From Hericium rajendrae (taxonomy: Eukaryota > Basidiomycota > Agaricomycetes > Russulales > Hericiaceae): 64,000 bases of DNA. Location: NCBI GenBank assembly GCA_033439255.1, contig CM065883.1, forward strand, positions 806,001 through 870,000, written 5' to 3'. This document shows positions 1 to 12,370 of the stretch, piece after piece; the stretch's first letter is position 1, and each line of letters begins with the position of its first letter. A program made the translations under genes and the position numbers. The notes under the pieces are model-generated. The model saw only the letters and a list, made by a program, of their open reading frames with translations, was not told where the DNA came from and did not search any database.

Positions 1-2707
1 AAATATTCCCGCCTCGCCCGCTCATCAATCGACGAGTCGTCCTTGCTCAGATCGTCGCGCGACCCCCGCGCCGACGTCTCGCCCAGCCGCTCGCCGCTCA
101 TCGGGTCCGCCCAGCTGGTGATGCGGTTCTGGTGCACCGGCCGCGTGCGCGGCCGCCGCTGGTCAAACTCGTGCAGCCGTCGCACGCGCTCGCTCAGATC
201 ATGCTGGGCCTCGACCGCGGCGGAGTCCGTCTGCACCAGATAAGATGGGCTCAAGAAAATATGCGGCTGAGCTGCATCCAACGGTCAGCATGGCGGCTCG
301 GCGGAGGGCAAGATGCTTACAGTTCGGCGACGTCTGCCCGCTGCTCAGAATGTCCTCTTCGTCGCCTTGCTCCCTGCCGCACGACATCGACACGCATGAG
401 AAAGCTAATCGGGCATCCGGCGAACAATCCAAGACGTACCGGGACACGATGACCTGAGGCACCGATGGCGAGCGCAGATGCCCCAACGGCAGATCGAACG
501 ACCGCCCGCCCTTCGCGGAAAAATCGGCGCTCTGCTTCTTCGATTTGTGCAGCCTGCGCAGACGGATCGATCAATGACGCGCCAACGACGATTCACCATG
601 CAACACGCACCCCGCCCACGACCCAATCTTCCGCCGCACGCGCCCGCCGCCCCACCCGCGCAAGTCCGTCTCGTCCTCCGTCGACCGCCCGTCCGTGCGC
701 TCGTCCTCCCGCTCGCCGTCGCTCCCCGCGAAGCCGAGCCGCTCGCGCCGCTTGCGCGCGAGCTGCGTCGGACGCCCCGTCCAGAAGTAGCGCAGGCTCG
801 CGGTGCCCTCGCGCCCGTGCGCGACGACGATCTTCACGAGCAGCGCAAGATCCGTCGTCGGCTCCACGATCTGCGCGGTGGATCCTGCGACGGACGACGT
901 GCGCAGGTCGGTTGTGAGGTCGTCGAGCTTGTTCAGCAGCACGCGGTGCACCTTGTACGACTCGGATTGACGCAGCTTCTCGTACGCTGCGTCAATCGCC
1001 TGGATGACTTCGAGCGTGAGGAACTGCGGCTTGGTTGCGTTGGGGCGGTTGTAGGGCATGCGCGCGGTGCAGAATGTCTGGATGCCTTGCACGAAGACGT
1101 TCGGCTCGACGAATGGGTCCTTTGGAAGACTCTGCGCAGCATAAGACGGCTAAGTTCGGCGGCGACGGAGGGGGCGTGCGTACCTGGTTGAAACCTAATG
1201 CATAGAGCTTGAGGCGCAGGCACACGACGAGGCTGAGAAGAGCGGAGACGGTTGGTGGATCCGGAATCCGCTCCATAGGCTAAACAAGAAATTTCATGAA
1301 TACGTTGGTACTCGATCTCATTCAGCCGTGTACATCTTGTTCACAGACAGGCTCTCTTGGAGACGTGGAGAGCAGACGCGCCCACCAGTTTTTGACAGGC
1401 TGATCTCCGCCGCTGCTCAGAACTGCAAAGGCTTACCTCGACGTTCAAAATGGGCTCTCCGATCTCCGAGATCCAATCCTGCAGGCCCTCCTCCGTCACA
1501 TCGCACAACAGCCCGTTCTGCTCTTCCGGCGACAGATCGAACTTTCCAAAGATGGACAGGCTAGCTTGAATGAGCCTGACGAGCTCCAGCGTTGTCGCGC
1601 TGAAGAGCTCGGTGGTCCGTACCTTGTCCTGGACATGATACATGCCAATGAAGCGGTCCTTCGTGGTGTCGCTGCAATGCTACTCAGGATGCGCTTCGGG
1701 GATAAGCTAAAAGGCTCTGACCTTGGCTCCTCGAGCGTCAGCGCACTACGTCCGCTGCAGCCCATGCGCAGTAGATTGATGTTCGTGTAAAGCCTGTCAC
1801 GCGCCTCGAGGAATTGCCCGCTCGGGATGTGCACGATGGTGTAGTCGGACCGGAAAGTGGCCAAAGAGGTCACCATGAGTATACCCTTGCCTGTCTTGAA
1901 CAGCGTGACTGTCAGCGATGACTTGAGCATGAGACGCTGGCATACATACATCCATGGGACGTGCGCCGGCCTGGCGTAGATCGCGAATAGCCTTGTTCCA
2001 CTCGGCCTGCGCCTCCCTTTCATTGAGATAGGCACTGGGGCTAAAAGCAGTGACTGTGATCTGTATGCGGCGTCAGTCTCAGGGCCATCCTGGTTAATAG
2101 ACGCCTGTGAACCTTGTGCGACACATCGCCCGTGAAGACGGCCAGAGTGACGACAGGCTTGGTTCTGCGGGTAACCCTAGTGGAGCCATCAGCCCGGGCA
2201 CGGATGGGTGGAGGACGGCGGTACCGACCATTTCTCAACTGCATACAACTGATAACCTTCGACCTCGAGCTGCTCCTGGACGATGTCGAGCTTGCAGCTC
2301 GTGCCAAACCAGACCATAGCCGGGTCTTTCGGCGTCGGCATGAGATCGGGAGATGCATATGCATTGGCTGAGATTGACGCCGAGCGAGAGCGGATGAGCT
2401 TGGTGGATGCAGGCTTGGTTCGAGGAGACTTAGACGGGCTGATGGGAGTGGCCGGTGTGCTGTTCGCAGTTCTGGGTATGCGGACAGTAGGCATTAGCAG
2501 CCTGAGGCCGGTCCCGGATACGGGGATGGAAAGAAAAGGAGTGCCATTGGGAATTGATACAGAGGGGCTGGATGGTGCCAATGATCTGCTAGCAGAGGGA
2601 GAGACTGAGGCAAAGGACTGCATATGCCTCGGGATGGAGGTGCTTGAAGAGCTTGAAGCAAGCCAAGTCGGCGTCGAATGTGCCATGTCGACATCGACAT
2701 CGACCAA
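1..2707 (-). CDS. STB2/STB6-like SIN3-binding family protein, 3' end cut off by the window
   Basis: Seen: a multi-exon gene running off the left edge. The N-terminus (MVDVDVDMAHS) is followed by a Ser/Pro-rich stretch and then a conserved block containing MVWFGTSCKLDIVQEQLEVE and QLYAVEKW. Splicing joins this to TRRTKPVVTLAVFTGDVSHK, then ITVTAFSPSAYLNEREAQ, GKGILMVTSLATFRSDYTIV and MYHVQDKVRTTELFSATTLE. Introns are about 48 to 60 nt. The last readable exon (positions 1 to about 240) is charged and open (LVQTDSAAVEAQHDLSERV) and continues beyond the window. Known: this block order resembles the N-terminal domain of fungal STB2/STB6 proteins, first described as binding the SIN3 corepressor; their biochemical role is poorly defined. 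Inferred: a regulatory protein acting with histone deacetylase complexes. The family call is from memory of the motif order. The gene structure is secure, the function is not. Confidence 0.6.
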
Positions 2708-3600
2708 TTCAGCTCATGACAAATCCGCGTGACACACTCTAAGTGACCGGCGGGCAATCGAATACACACATGCAGGAATGCGTCATTGTGCAAAGGAGCA
2801 GTTATCATGTCAACGCCCTTGGCCTTTGCCGCCAAGTCGGCTTTTCTCCGCCTTCGCACTGGATCCCAGCAACATAGATACTCGAACGTGCGGTTTCTGT
2901 ATGTAAGATAAAGCTCGAGCGCCTCACGCCAACGACGGCATTTCTCAATGAGCGGCGTTAAGCTGCAGAGGATACGAGAGCGACAACGGATCCTCAAAAC
3001 ATGAGATGGAATGAGGCCTGCAGCTGTCTCCGTATCCACAACGGCCACAGAATGTTCCATAAAGTTCTCGCACAGAATGCTCGATTGGATGCGAGCAGTT
3101 TGATTCCGCAGATTCGACGAGCAGATCTCGCAATTGTCAAAGACAAAGCCATGTGTGATGCCGTGCGGTGATCGGAAAAGGCTTTGTGCTTGACATGATT
3201 ATGCAGCGACCCTGCAGAGGAAGCCAATGGCACTTTACTGTAAAGCGACAAGGGTGAGAGCAGCTGAGAAGCCGACGAGCGCGATTGGCAGCCTAGTTTC
3301 ATGCAAGCAAATCAGCTGGATGAGATGGCAGGAAGATACTCCATCCGATACAGTATACACGAATGGGTTGGCAGCCGGGACAAGATCGGACGGAGTGGAC
3401 ACGGCCAGGGAGCAGGATAGCCACAAGGGGTGCTGATCGGGGCCGGCTCGACCAATAGGAAGGAAGATAGATTAGATGAGCGATCGGCGGGCAGACGACG
3501 AGTGTGGGGAGATGAGAGCAGCGCGCGACTGCCATCCAGAATTTTCTACAATGCCATCGACATTCGTTAATTATCTCGGCTCTCGTCTTCCATAGCGCCA
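2708..3600. other. Intergenic region between divergent genes (STB6-like and LON/RING)
   Basis: This is about 890 bases of shared upstream region. A minus-strand open frame at 2494-3060 overlaps the 5' end of the STB6-like gene, but its protein matches nothing I know and its composition is irregular. I treat the region as promoter and 5' leader for both genes. Confidence 0.5.
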
Positions 3601-5965
3601 ATGTCTGCTCCTGACCCCCATCAGCACGACAAGGCCCCCGCGCTTGCGTCGGCGCCGTCTGCTGGCAGACTCGCAGCAACCACCGATGCGGCGCGGGATT
3701 CAAATCAGGACGGAGGCAGGCGCGATGTGGAAGAAGCAGGGGCCGAGACATCTGGCACGCACGTCCGGTGCCGCAGAATCACTGGTTCTGGAGAGAGAGT
3801 TGCCGCCTCGGACGTCGGCATCGACGTTGCTGCAATTGAGGGACGGTCCAGCCCACCACGATCTTCCTCTCTTACGCTCTCGCGATCGGTGACCCTTCCT
3901 CATAACAGAGATGCCCCCTCCATTCCTTCCCCCTCAGAAGTTCCGACGGCCATGCAGCCTTCCGCCCTGCGTCCCCTCCTCCGCTGTCCCGTCTGCCGCA
4001 CAGTTTTATTAGCTCCCATCACTCTCTTCTGCGGTCATACCATCTGCTCGTCTCATCTTCATCGTTCCGGACCATGGATTGATCCTTCTCCCGATCCCTC
4101 TTCTGATTCTCATCCCATGCCTGGCGCGCTACCCACGAGTTCACTTTCACCGACCGAACAGCCTCAGTCTGCCAATGGGCTGTTTTCATGCCCACTCCCC
4201 GGCTGCCGTTATACGGTAGGCCATCATATACCACCCAATATTCCTTCTACATCCCAGGTCCGTTATTATCCCGCTGCCATGCATCCCTCCGACCAGGGTA
4301 TGCATGAGTTTGCCGTCATCTCCGACTCGCGCACGGACGTGACCGTCAACAAGATTCTCGACCTTGTCCTTCAGGAAAATACCGACTCTTCGGACAATCA
4401 TTTCGTGCCCACTCTCGATGACAGTGACGACAACACCGACGATGAATATCACGATTCCGAGCTCCCCATTTCCCGCGGCCCATCTGCGCCTCGGACATTA
4501 TCCCCGGACATCTCTATTTCCGTGGGGTTGTCAAGACCCCGATCTCCTACCGACATGGATTCCTCACCGAGCCATCGACCGCGGAAACGCCGCCGAAGGC
4601 AGATTCCTCCGCACCCCCTCACCGCCGAGGATACCTCGCTCCTCCCTCCCCCCGATGCTGACGCGCGCTTCGAGAAAGCTCTTGCCGTGGAACTCAACTG
4701 CGAGATTTGCTTCATGCTCATGCATCAGCCAGTCACCACCCCATGTCAGCACGTGCGTTCCGACTTCCTCTGACAGGTGTCCTATCCCTGACCGCAATCT
4801 GTCCGATAGACATTCTGTTCGAAATGTCTGCAGCGGTCGCTCGACCACAGTACGCAGTGTCCGCTGTGCAGGCAGGCCCTTCCAGCCTTTGCGTATCTCC
4901 ACGACCACCCGCACAATAAAATTGTGCTATCTATCAGTAAGTCGGACAGTTTCCCCGCAGCCGCGTGTCCTGACGATGCTTTGACGGCACAGTCCTCAAG
5001 GCGTTTCCTGACGCGTATGCTGAACGCCAGCTGCTTCTCGAACAGGAAGAGCGTGACGCACGGCTCGACACGCCAATTTTCGTATGCAACCTCGCGTTTC
5101 CAGGCATGCCGACCTTCTTGCATTTATTCGAACCGAGGTAATTAGCCCCCTCGATGTGGCACCGTACATACGGCATTCTGATCCATTGTCCCAGGTATCG
5201 GCTCATGCTCCGGCGCTGCCTCGAGTCGCCGAATGCGTGCTTTGGCATGATTATGCCCCCCAGACCAACCGGGCACGGCACGGGCAACGACTACGGCACG
5301 ATGCTGAAGATCACGAGTGTGCACATGCTGCCCGATGGCCGGAGCATGGTCGAGACGCTGGGCACGCACCGCTTCCGCATCATGGAGCGCGGCACGCTGG
5401 ACGGATACATGGTCGGCAGGATCGAGCGGTGCGTTTAACCCCACCTGTCGCCGCATCGCGCGCGTCTCACGCCCCGCAGGATCGATGACTTCCCGGAGGA
5501 GCTCGATGACACGGAGGAGCGCATTGCGGCAGAGCTGCAGACGCCCGGGCTGACGTCGGCGCCCGATCTGCCGACGCTGTCGCCTGCGTCCACGTATGCA
5601 AGTGGCGGCGTGGGGCAGCCGAGCAACGAGGGCCTCATGGACATCTGCCGGTCCTTTCTGGACCAGCTGCAGGAGGGCGCCGCGCCCTGGGTCGTGCAGC
5701 GCCTCAACACAGCGGCGGGGCCCATGCCCACCGATCCTGCGAGCTTCAGCTTCTGGATGGCCGTGGTACGCCCGGCGTTGTTTGTCGAGCCGTGTTCCGA
5801 TTCGCTGACGCTGTCGCTGTCTGTCAGGTTCTCCCGATAGACGAGGTCGAGAAGGCGAAGCTGCTGCCGATCAAGTCGCCGCGCTTGCGCCTGCGTCTGG
5901 TCGTCTACTGGATCGAGCAGCTCAACAGCAACTGGTGGTTCTCGGGCGGATGCACCATTTCATAG
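3601..5965 (+). CDS. LON peptidase N-terminal domain and RING finger protein (LONRF-like E3 ligase)
   Basis: Predicted E3 ubiquitin ligase. A disordered N-terminus of about 120 residues precedes a first RING (CPVCRTVLLAPITLFCGHTI, closing with CPLPGC), an acidic Ser-rich linker, and a second canonical C3HC4 RING (CEICFMLMHQPVTTPCQH, then TFCSKCL and CPLC). A LON substrate-binding domain follows (FVCNLAFPGMPTFLHLFEPR, YRLMLRRCLESPNACFGMI) and the protein ends in IEQLNSNWWFSGG. No Lon ATPase or protease domain is present. The intron at 4753-4809 splits the second RING exactly between CQH and TFC; at least three more short introns follow. The start at 3601 is the first in-frame ATG after an untranslated leader. 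Animal LONRF proteins carry TPR repeats between the RINGs; I see none here. The substrate is unknown. Confidence 0.88.
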
Positions 5966-6344
5966 CGATCTGGATTCTCTACTGACACCGATGCGCACGG
6001 GATCGGGCTATCTTATTGGATTTTCAGCCGCCATACCTCACACTTTGCACATAGTTCACCATTAATCTCACGTGCTTTCTTACCCCATGTAGTGTTGTAT
6101 TCTTCTTCCTTTTCATTTATTGGTGGGCACAAGAACCATCAGACATAGTGTTGTTGCACAATCATACATTGATTTGATTTGTTTCTTCTGAGAATCCCCG
6201 ATACTACAGCGGTGCTAATCTACAGCAACCATGGCATATACAGGCGAGTGCTCTCTTCTTCCGTGCGGCGCATGCGCACGCATATGATGAACGTCTACTA
6301 TCCTTGTTGATATAATTCTCCGCGCCCGCGCTCTTTCCCGCGGC
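5966..6344. other. Convergent 3' intergenic spacer
   Basis: An AT-richer spacer of 379 bases between the 3' ends of the LON/RING gene and the G6PD gene. I see no open frame with coding character and no RNA gene. It should hold both 3' untranslated regions. Confidence 0.6.
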
Positions 6345-8267
6345 TCACAGGCTCGCGAGGTTCGTCACAGGCCATTGGCTGCGCACGCGTGTTAGCTCAC
6401 ACGCGCGCACAGTGTTGAGGGAGGGATCGAACTTACTATCCCTCGTCCGTGCGCTTGTAGCCGTATTTGCCGATGAACGCGTCGAGCTCCTTGGGGCCCC
6501 GCGAACCGTACGGGTACGGCACGGGTTTTGGCCGCGGGCCGTCGAGCCCGTCGATCCAGTGCAAGATGGGCGTGAAAATCTGCGCACCGCCGCCATTTAG
6601 CCCGAGAACAACGGGTAACTAGGTGGAAACGCACCCGCCACGCGACGTCGAGCTCGTCGTCGCGCACAAAGTTCGAGTGGTCGCCCTTGAGCGCGTCGAG
6701 GATGAGCGCCTCGTACGCCTCGGGGATCTTGACCTCGGAGAAGCGGCGCTTGTACGTGAGGTCCATCTCCGTGGGCAGCGCGCGCGTGTACAGTCCGGGC
6801 GCCTTCGTGTTGAGCTTGAGGTACACGGCCTCGGACGGCTGGATGCGCAGCACGAGCTCGTTGCGCGAGATGTCCTTGAAGATGCCCTGCGTCACGTCCT
6901 TGAACTGGATGCGCACTTCCACCTTGGCCTCGTTGAGCGCTGTGAGTGTGGCGCGGTCAGCATGGGAACGGATCGATAAGCAGCGCGAACGTGCCTTTGC
7001 CGGCTTTGAGGATGAACGGCACGCCCTCCCAGCGCGGATTGTTAATCCACAGCGTCGTCGCGGCGAAAGTGGGGCAGACGGAGTTATGCGGGACCGTATC
7101 GTCATCCAGGTAACCGGGTTTGTTGTTGCCGGCGACGTACTGACCGAGCAGCGTGTCGCTGCGCTCAATCGGGGGGATCGCACGCAGGACTTTAACCTGA
7201 GAGCCAATGAGAACGGCGCCATGGTGATGAATTGATGGGAATTACCTTCTCATCTCGGATGTCCTCCGCGGAAAAGGACACGGGCCGCTCCATGGTCAGG
7301 ATACTCAGCACCTGCAGGAGGTCTGCGAGACATGATGACTATCTGGGAAAACATCGGAAGCAAATCCGACTTACGGTTCTGCAGGATATCACGAATAATG
7401 CCGAACTCGTCAAAGTAACCACCACGGCCCTCGGTGCCGAAGGGCTCCTTGAACGTGATTTGGACATTGGAGACCGAGTTCTTATCCCATGTAGCGCCCA
7501 GCGCAACATTAGCAAAGCGGAGCACGAGCATGTTCTTGACCATCTCCTTCCCGAGGTAATGGTCGATCCGGAACGTCTCGTCTTCTGCCCAGTACTGCTT
7601 GAGCGAGCCCAGAAGTTCCCGACACGAGTCGAGGTCCTTTCCAAAGGGCTTCTCAACGATAATGCGGTTGATGCCCTCCTTGGTGTGGCAGTGCTTCTTG
7701 GTGTTCGCGGCGACGGGAAGGAAGACGGAGGGTGGCAGCGCGAGATAGAACAGGCGATGGCGCTCGCGGCCTTTGTGCGTCTCGTCCTCGACTTTGCGGA
7801 GAACCCTCTCTAGGTTCTCGAAAGACGCGTCGTCCTCGTACCCACCAGACACATACGAGGAGATCTTTTTGAACTCCTCGATCTTCGCAGCGATAACATC
7901 GTCGTTATTGGGGTTCCTGATATACGAGGTCGTGCGCTTGTGGAACTCGACCTCGTCCATCTTGGTGCGCGCATAACCCACGATGCGGACATCCCGGGGC
8001 AGGAATCCATCACGATAGAGGCCGAACAATGCGGGAAAGGTCTGTGGGATGGAGATGAAATGGGGGCTGAGGAGCCAGAGAGACGATAACCAACCTTCTT
8101 CTTCGCAAGGTCGCCAGAGGCACCAAAGACTGATTGGCTCGATCACGACGAGATCCAGGAGGTAAAACGGGGTGCAACACACCGACAATGACCGTGTTAT
8201 CCTTGAGCTCCTGTTGATGGATTTGCATAGATGGGATTGTCCCGGATAGGGAGCGCTGGCGCGACAT
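6345..8267 (-). CDS. ZWF1: Glucose-6-phosphate 1-dehydrogenase
   Basis: Catalyses the first, NADPH-producing step of the oxidative pentose phosphate pathway in the cytosol. The N-terminal exon ([20 protein letters not shown]) splices through a short intron to the dinucleotide-binding motif [13 protein letters not shown]. Then come [25 protein letters not shown] and the active-site signature [13 protein letters not shown], with the catalytic His in DHYLGKE. The C-terminal half carries [24 protein letters not shown] and NELVLRIQP. The last intron joins KRTDEG to [11 protein letters not shown] and the stop at 6345. Total length is about 515 residues, normal for the family, and all catalytic motifs are intact. 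The gene is divergent from the THOC5 gene, with 260 bases between the two start codons. Confidence 0.96.
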
Positions 8268-8527
8268 GACTGGAAAGAACAGAGATGGGGGTCTACAGGG
8301 TGGGCGATGATGAAGACGATAGGGTAGATGGGAGTATAAGTAGGACGGGGAGGAGGTGGATTGGAAAGGAGGGAATACAGGGCCCGAGGCTCACACCTCG
8401 ACGCTTACTCAGTGCACTCGATCAGCACTCGATGTACAGGAAGCGTCATCGACCATCCGGTCCGTCCCCTGCCGGCTCCCCGCGGCTTTCCCATCGGCAG
8501 CGCTCTTCCAAGTACTTGCACACCATC
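8268..8527. promoter_or_regulatory. Shared divergent promoter of G6PD and THOC5
   Basis: A gap of 260 bases between the two start codons. It has to carry promoter elements for both genes. I could not assign individual boxes with confidence. Confidence 0.5.
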
Positions 8528-9304
8528 ATGGCACTCGTCCGCCCACCCTCTCCAGACACCGTTCTCGACGGCCTGCGCGACCTCGTCAACCTCCACGATA
8601 AGGACGCCACCACCGTCCACGTCCGTGCCGGCGCCCTCTTCGCCCGCCTCAAGGCACTCAACCGCGCCGCCAATGCCGCCACGCGTGCGCACAAGCAGGC
8701 GACCGCCGAAGCGCGGCACGAGATGGATCAGACCCACCTCGGTCTCCAAAATCTGCTCTACGAGAAGCGGCACCTGGAGCGTGAGATTGACAAGTGTCGC
8801 CAGTTTGCGTGCGTTCTTCCAGTCTGACACCGTACCATCTCGTAAATGTCTTTTGCATAGTTCAATATATCAGGACATCCCGATGTACTCGACCGAGGAG
8901 TTTGTCCAGCTCGCGCCGCCAGAGGCGCGGACAGAGGCGGTCATGTCTAATGAACACCAGCTAATGCTGAATAGACTGGGCTTTGAGCTCGTTGAACGCC
9001 AGAGGTAAGGTCTGCGTCACCCACCAGGTGTAACACCGCTCACTTTTTACAGACTTGACAAACGCGCGAAAGAGCTTGCCCAACAAAAGGAAGAATTGCT
9101 CAAGGAGAGCAAGGCAAAGGCTGCCGTTGTGGACAACGTCAAGGTCCAGATTGATACACTAATGAAGGTTCGTCTTGCTGTTTCTATCACATCATTTCGC
9201 TTCGCTTACGCACATACCAGATGGCCGCGGAAGTTGGCAAGAAGGTCGATGAACTGGTGTCGATAGCGGCGGTGCCCTCTGCCAGCACGCCGACCCCGAG
9301 CTAG
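8528..9304 (+). CDS. THO complex subunit 5 (THOC5) homologue
   Basis: Subunit of the THO/TREX complex, which couples transcription to mRNP assembly and nuclear export. The short coiled-coil protein begins MALVRPPSPDTVLDGLRDLV and continues with HLGLQNLLYEKRHLEREIDK. It then has the family hallmark: an acidic/aromatic block (IPMYSTEEFVQLAPPEART), followed by HQLMLNRLGFELVERQRLDK and a Lys/Glu heptad run. Human THOC5 has the same order (LEEFYKEAPPDI, then HQQTLARLDWELEQRKRL). Three introns of 50 to 60 nt interrupt the gene. At about 200 residues the protein matches only the N-terminal coiled-coil part of animal THOC5, as is usual in fungi. It ends TPTPS just before TAG at 9302-9304. Confidence 0.85.
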
Positions 9305-9768
9305 CAGCCAGCTGGTCGGACTTTTTCCATGCATCTTGGTCTCTTATGCGTCTTGACTGTAATTTATTGCGCCTACTGTATCTATACTCCATTTCATTCA
9401 TGCCCGTCACAAAATATACATGATATGATATTGCACAATCCAAAGACGAGGAAGACGACCCATTCAAGTAAAGTACAATCCTGAAAAGGGATATATGACA
9501 ACAGGTAGCTAATGAAGGACAGTTTAGGACATATGCAACGATGGGGTGGTACAAGTCGAGGAGCAGTGATCAGAACAATGAGGGAGAGATCCGCTGGAGT
9601 TCACCAGGGTATCGCCGAGTCGTGTAGTTCTACCAGAAACGGCATAAGGAGGGGTGGTGGACGCGTCCCACGACACTGGTTAAATCGCCGGGAAGAATCG
9701 TGGTGCATAATAATGCAAAGTTGAAGAGATTAATGAGGAATGATAAAGATGGGAAGGCCGATGCGAGG
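9305..9768. other. Convergent 3' intergenic spacer
   Basis: A stretch of 464 bases between the 3' ends of the THOC5 and UBC8 genes. Only short frames without coding character are present. I see no RNA gene or repeat. Confidence 0.55.
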
Positions 9769-10598
9769 TTAGGACTCCATGGCAGCCTCGTCGCCGGAGA
9801 TGCTTCCTATCTCACTCATCTCTTCATCGGCTTCATCTTCATCGTTCTGGGCAGCGTTATCTGCTGCCTCTCGAGTTGCAAAGCGTTGAACATACTCTGC
9901 AATCCACAATTAAAAACCGTGTAACAGCATCCGAGATAAGGGCAACGCTTACCCTTGACCTTGGTGTCGTACTCCTTGGGATGACGCATGAGCAGAGCAG
10001 CGGCTTCGCCGTTCAGAGGGTCGTTAGGGTTCGGGTACCGGAGCAGTTGTGGGAGGAACGTCTCGAAGATATTAATCATGTCTATCGGACACCGTGAGTC
10101 AGCTCATATTCACGAGGCAGACGGAGTATCTTCATACCGAACATGGGCGACCAGGTCTGATTGATAACGTCGAGGCATACGGACCCGCTGCTGGGCACTG
10201 GTGAGCGAGGCCAAAAAGCAAATGAAAAGAGTACGCTCACAGTTCGTCGATGTTTGGATGGAAGATCTTGTTCATGAAACCTATGCTAGGCGACTTGAAT
10301 GGATACTGATCTGGAAGCTCGACATGGATCTTCCAGACGCCCCCAGCAAAGGGTGCTGTCGAATGGATTCAGCAAGCAATATTCACGGTAACAGACCCGA
10401 ATACGCACTCTCAGCTGGTCCATAGAACCGGACGTAGAACTCCTGCATGCTATCATTCACAAGGGACACCTCGTAGTCCGACATCAGCCTGGCGTACAGC
10501 ATCAGCATTCGCCCACGCACGTTCCGGCCACTGAAGCAGAACTAATTGGATACGTACAGCTTCATAACGTCCGTCTCAATGCGACGTTTAGGAGTACT
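9769..10598 (-). CDS. UBC8: Ubiquitin-conjugating enzyme E2 H (UBC8/UBE2H)
   Basis: E2 enzyme. In yeast, Ubc8 serves the GID ligase that degrades gluconeogenic enzymes after glucose addition. Exons read [70 protein letters not shown] and [17 protein letters not shown], which contains the active-site Cys in SVCLD. Then come [18 protein letters not shown] and [20 protein letters not shown]. An acidic tail ([18 protein letters not shown]) ends EAAMES at 9769; acidic tails are typical of this E2 class. The first coding exon, expected to hold only Met and one or two residues before STPKRR, could not be fixed: no ATG upstream is joined by a clear GT-AG intron in the right frame. The given 5' end is therefore the first readable codon, not the start. 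Confidence 0.92.
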
Positions 10599-11361
10599 GT
10601 GGATACGGCACGATTATCAGGATCCCCGTGAACCCGAAGCAGGCTAGTGGCGTGAAGACTTATCATGGTAAATGCGCTCCGGATGGGGAAGTACAGAACA
10701 GGAGTAGTGAGTGTGCCGGTGTCCGATGCAGACGGATAGAGAACAAGGGATAGATGGGTCACAGAGGTGGGCGGTAGGGACGAAGAGGCGGGATAAGCGT
10801 TACTAGTACGGATGGTGACTGCTACTTACAGTGAGTAACGGCTAGATAGACGCCCGCGAGCATATAAGCCGGAAGCCGCGTCCCGCACCTTGGTCCGTCG
10901 GACCGAAGACGACCTCCGGCACGGATCAATATAATTGTCGGCTATCTGCCTCCGAGGACTACTTATTTGCCTCCGAGAGCTCAATAGCTGTTCATGACAG
11001 GAATCCAGACCCACAGTTCAGCTTCACTGCACGCCCATCAGATGAAGACTGAAGCACAGAATGTGCTCATTTATTGGTGCATGATCTAGAGGTCTGCTGC
11101 GCAACGGCATGAAGCACCCTAGTGCTTATTCTACATGAACTATGAACATTTTCGGCAAGAACGTGGACGCAGCGTGCCCGCACCCTGCCCGCCCGCCCGG
11201 CACACGAGAAAACCATGTGGATCAACCACAGCATACGCTCCAGACACACTACCCTACTGCGGTGCGTTTTTGGAGCCTAGGCCGCTCTCTTGCCAGCTGC
11301 CCACCGCGCATGCCAGCGCGCACTCCCCACGTTACACACACGTGTCGTCCGCGTCGGTGCA
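10599..11361. other. Upstream region of UBC8 with no recognised gene
   Basis: About 760 bases. It should contain the missing first exon and the promoter of UBC8. Around 10910-10980 the phrase tgcctccgag occurs twice in close succession. I saw no convincing gene. Confidence 0.4.
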
Positions 11362-12196
11362 TCAGAAATAGGACCACTCTTCCACGACACAGTACACGTC
11401 GTCGCTCGAGCACGGCCAGGGCCGGCGTGCACCTGTGAACCCGGATTCACGGCGTGGGCCCGGCGCAGCGGAGGGGATACTAAGCTCACCCGCTCGCCCA
11501 GGGTGCATGCTCTGGTTCATGGCCCGCCAGCCCATCAGGATCGCTGCAGAGAAGGCGCGGTCAGTGCCAGCGGTGCGAAGCGCGGAGATAGAGGCTTACC
11601 AAACCAAAAGACGCCGAAAGCGCCCACGAGGATCGCTTCCTCTTGGAATTGCGAAAGGATCTGGTCCGTTCCTTCTGTGATGCGTAACGATACTGGATCG
11701 TGAAAGCGTGAATGTGAATGTGAATGGATAGGACGCAGGATGGAATGAACTCACAAGACCATCAGCGCGGCGATGGCCAGCATCGCGACCGAAGTCTGAG
11801 TCAAGGTGAACGCCTCTGCGATGTGCCGATGGTGTCATCTGGGAAGAACGATAAATCGAAGTGCGAATGAGACGCACGGACAGTATGTGGGATAATCCGC
11901 ATCGCGGCATGGCTAGCAAATACCGCAACACAGGCTTCCGCAGCACATCAGATAAGACGCGCACAGATGACCACGGGACAACGTTACCTGCAGCGATGGA
12001 GCGGCCAGTGTGCTGTCTCGAATCTCTAAACAACGGCATTGGGGGAATGGAAAATCGGGGTCCTGTGCGATATAGAAGCTCGGGGAGCGGTTGCGAATGG
12101 ACCTACTTCGTCTCGAAGTTTATCAAGGTCCGGCTGACCATTAGGACCGAGGACACGCGGCCTCCTTGCATTCGACAGACAAAATAGCTTATACAT
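11362..12196 (-). CDS. Putative small two-helix membrane protein, unknown
   Basis: A tentative multi-exon gene. A possible first exon reads MYKLFCLSNARRPRVLGP followed by NGQPDLDKLRDE. After one or two exons I cannot place firmly, a hydrophobic helix appears (TLTQTSVAMLAIAALMVL). A clean intron (gtgagt to cacag) joins it to EGTDQILSQFQ and a second helix, EEAILVGAFGVFWF. A further clean intron (gtaagc to ctgcag) joins that in frame to AILMGWRAMNQSMHPGRAG. If read through, the protein stops at 11362. The two helices and the in-frame junctions argue for a real gene. I know no family with this sequence, so no function is proposed. The N-terminal exons are the weakest part. Confidence 0.4.
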
Positions 12197-12370
12197 TCTG
12201 GACTTCTAGACGTAACGCACCGTGTACGGACGATAATCGTGATGCTGGGGTACATAAATGACCTTCTCCGTTCTGCACGCGCAAAGGGTAAGTGGAGCAC
12301 TGATCTGGTATTCTTAGGTATCGCATTGCGGATGCTGCGCCTGCATGGGAACGACGAGACGATTGGCGGC

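Noticed and set aside
2494-3060. Minus-strand frame of 188 residues upstream of the STB6-like gene
   Set aside because: It overlaps the true first exon in another frame, and its own sequence shows no domain or splice support.
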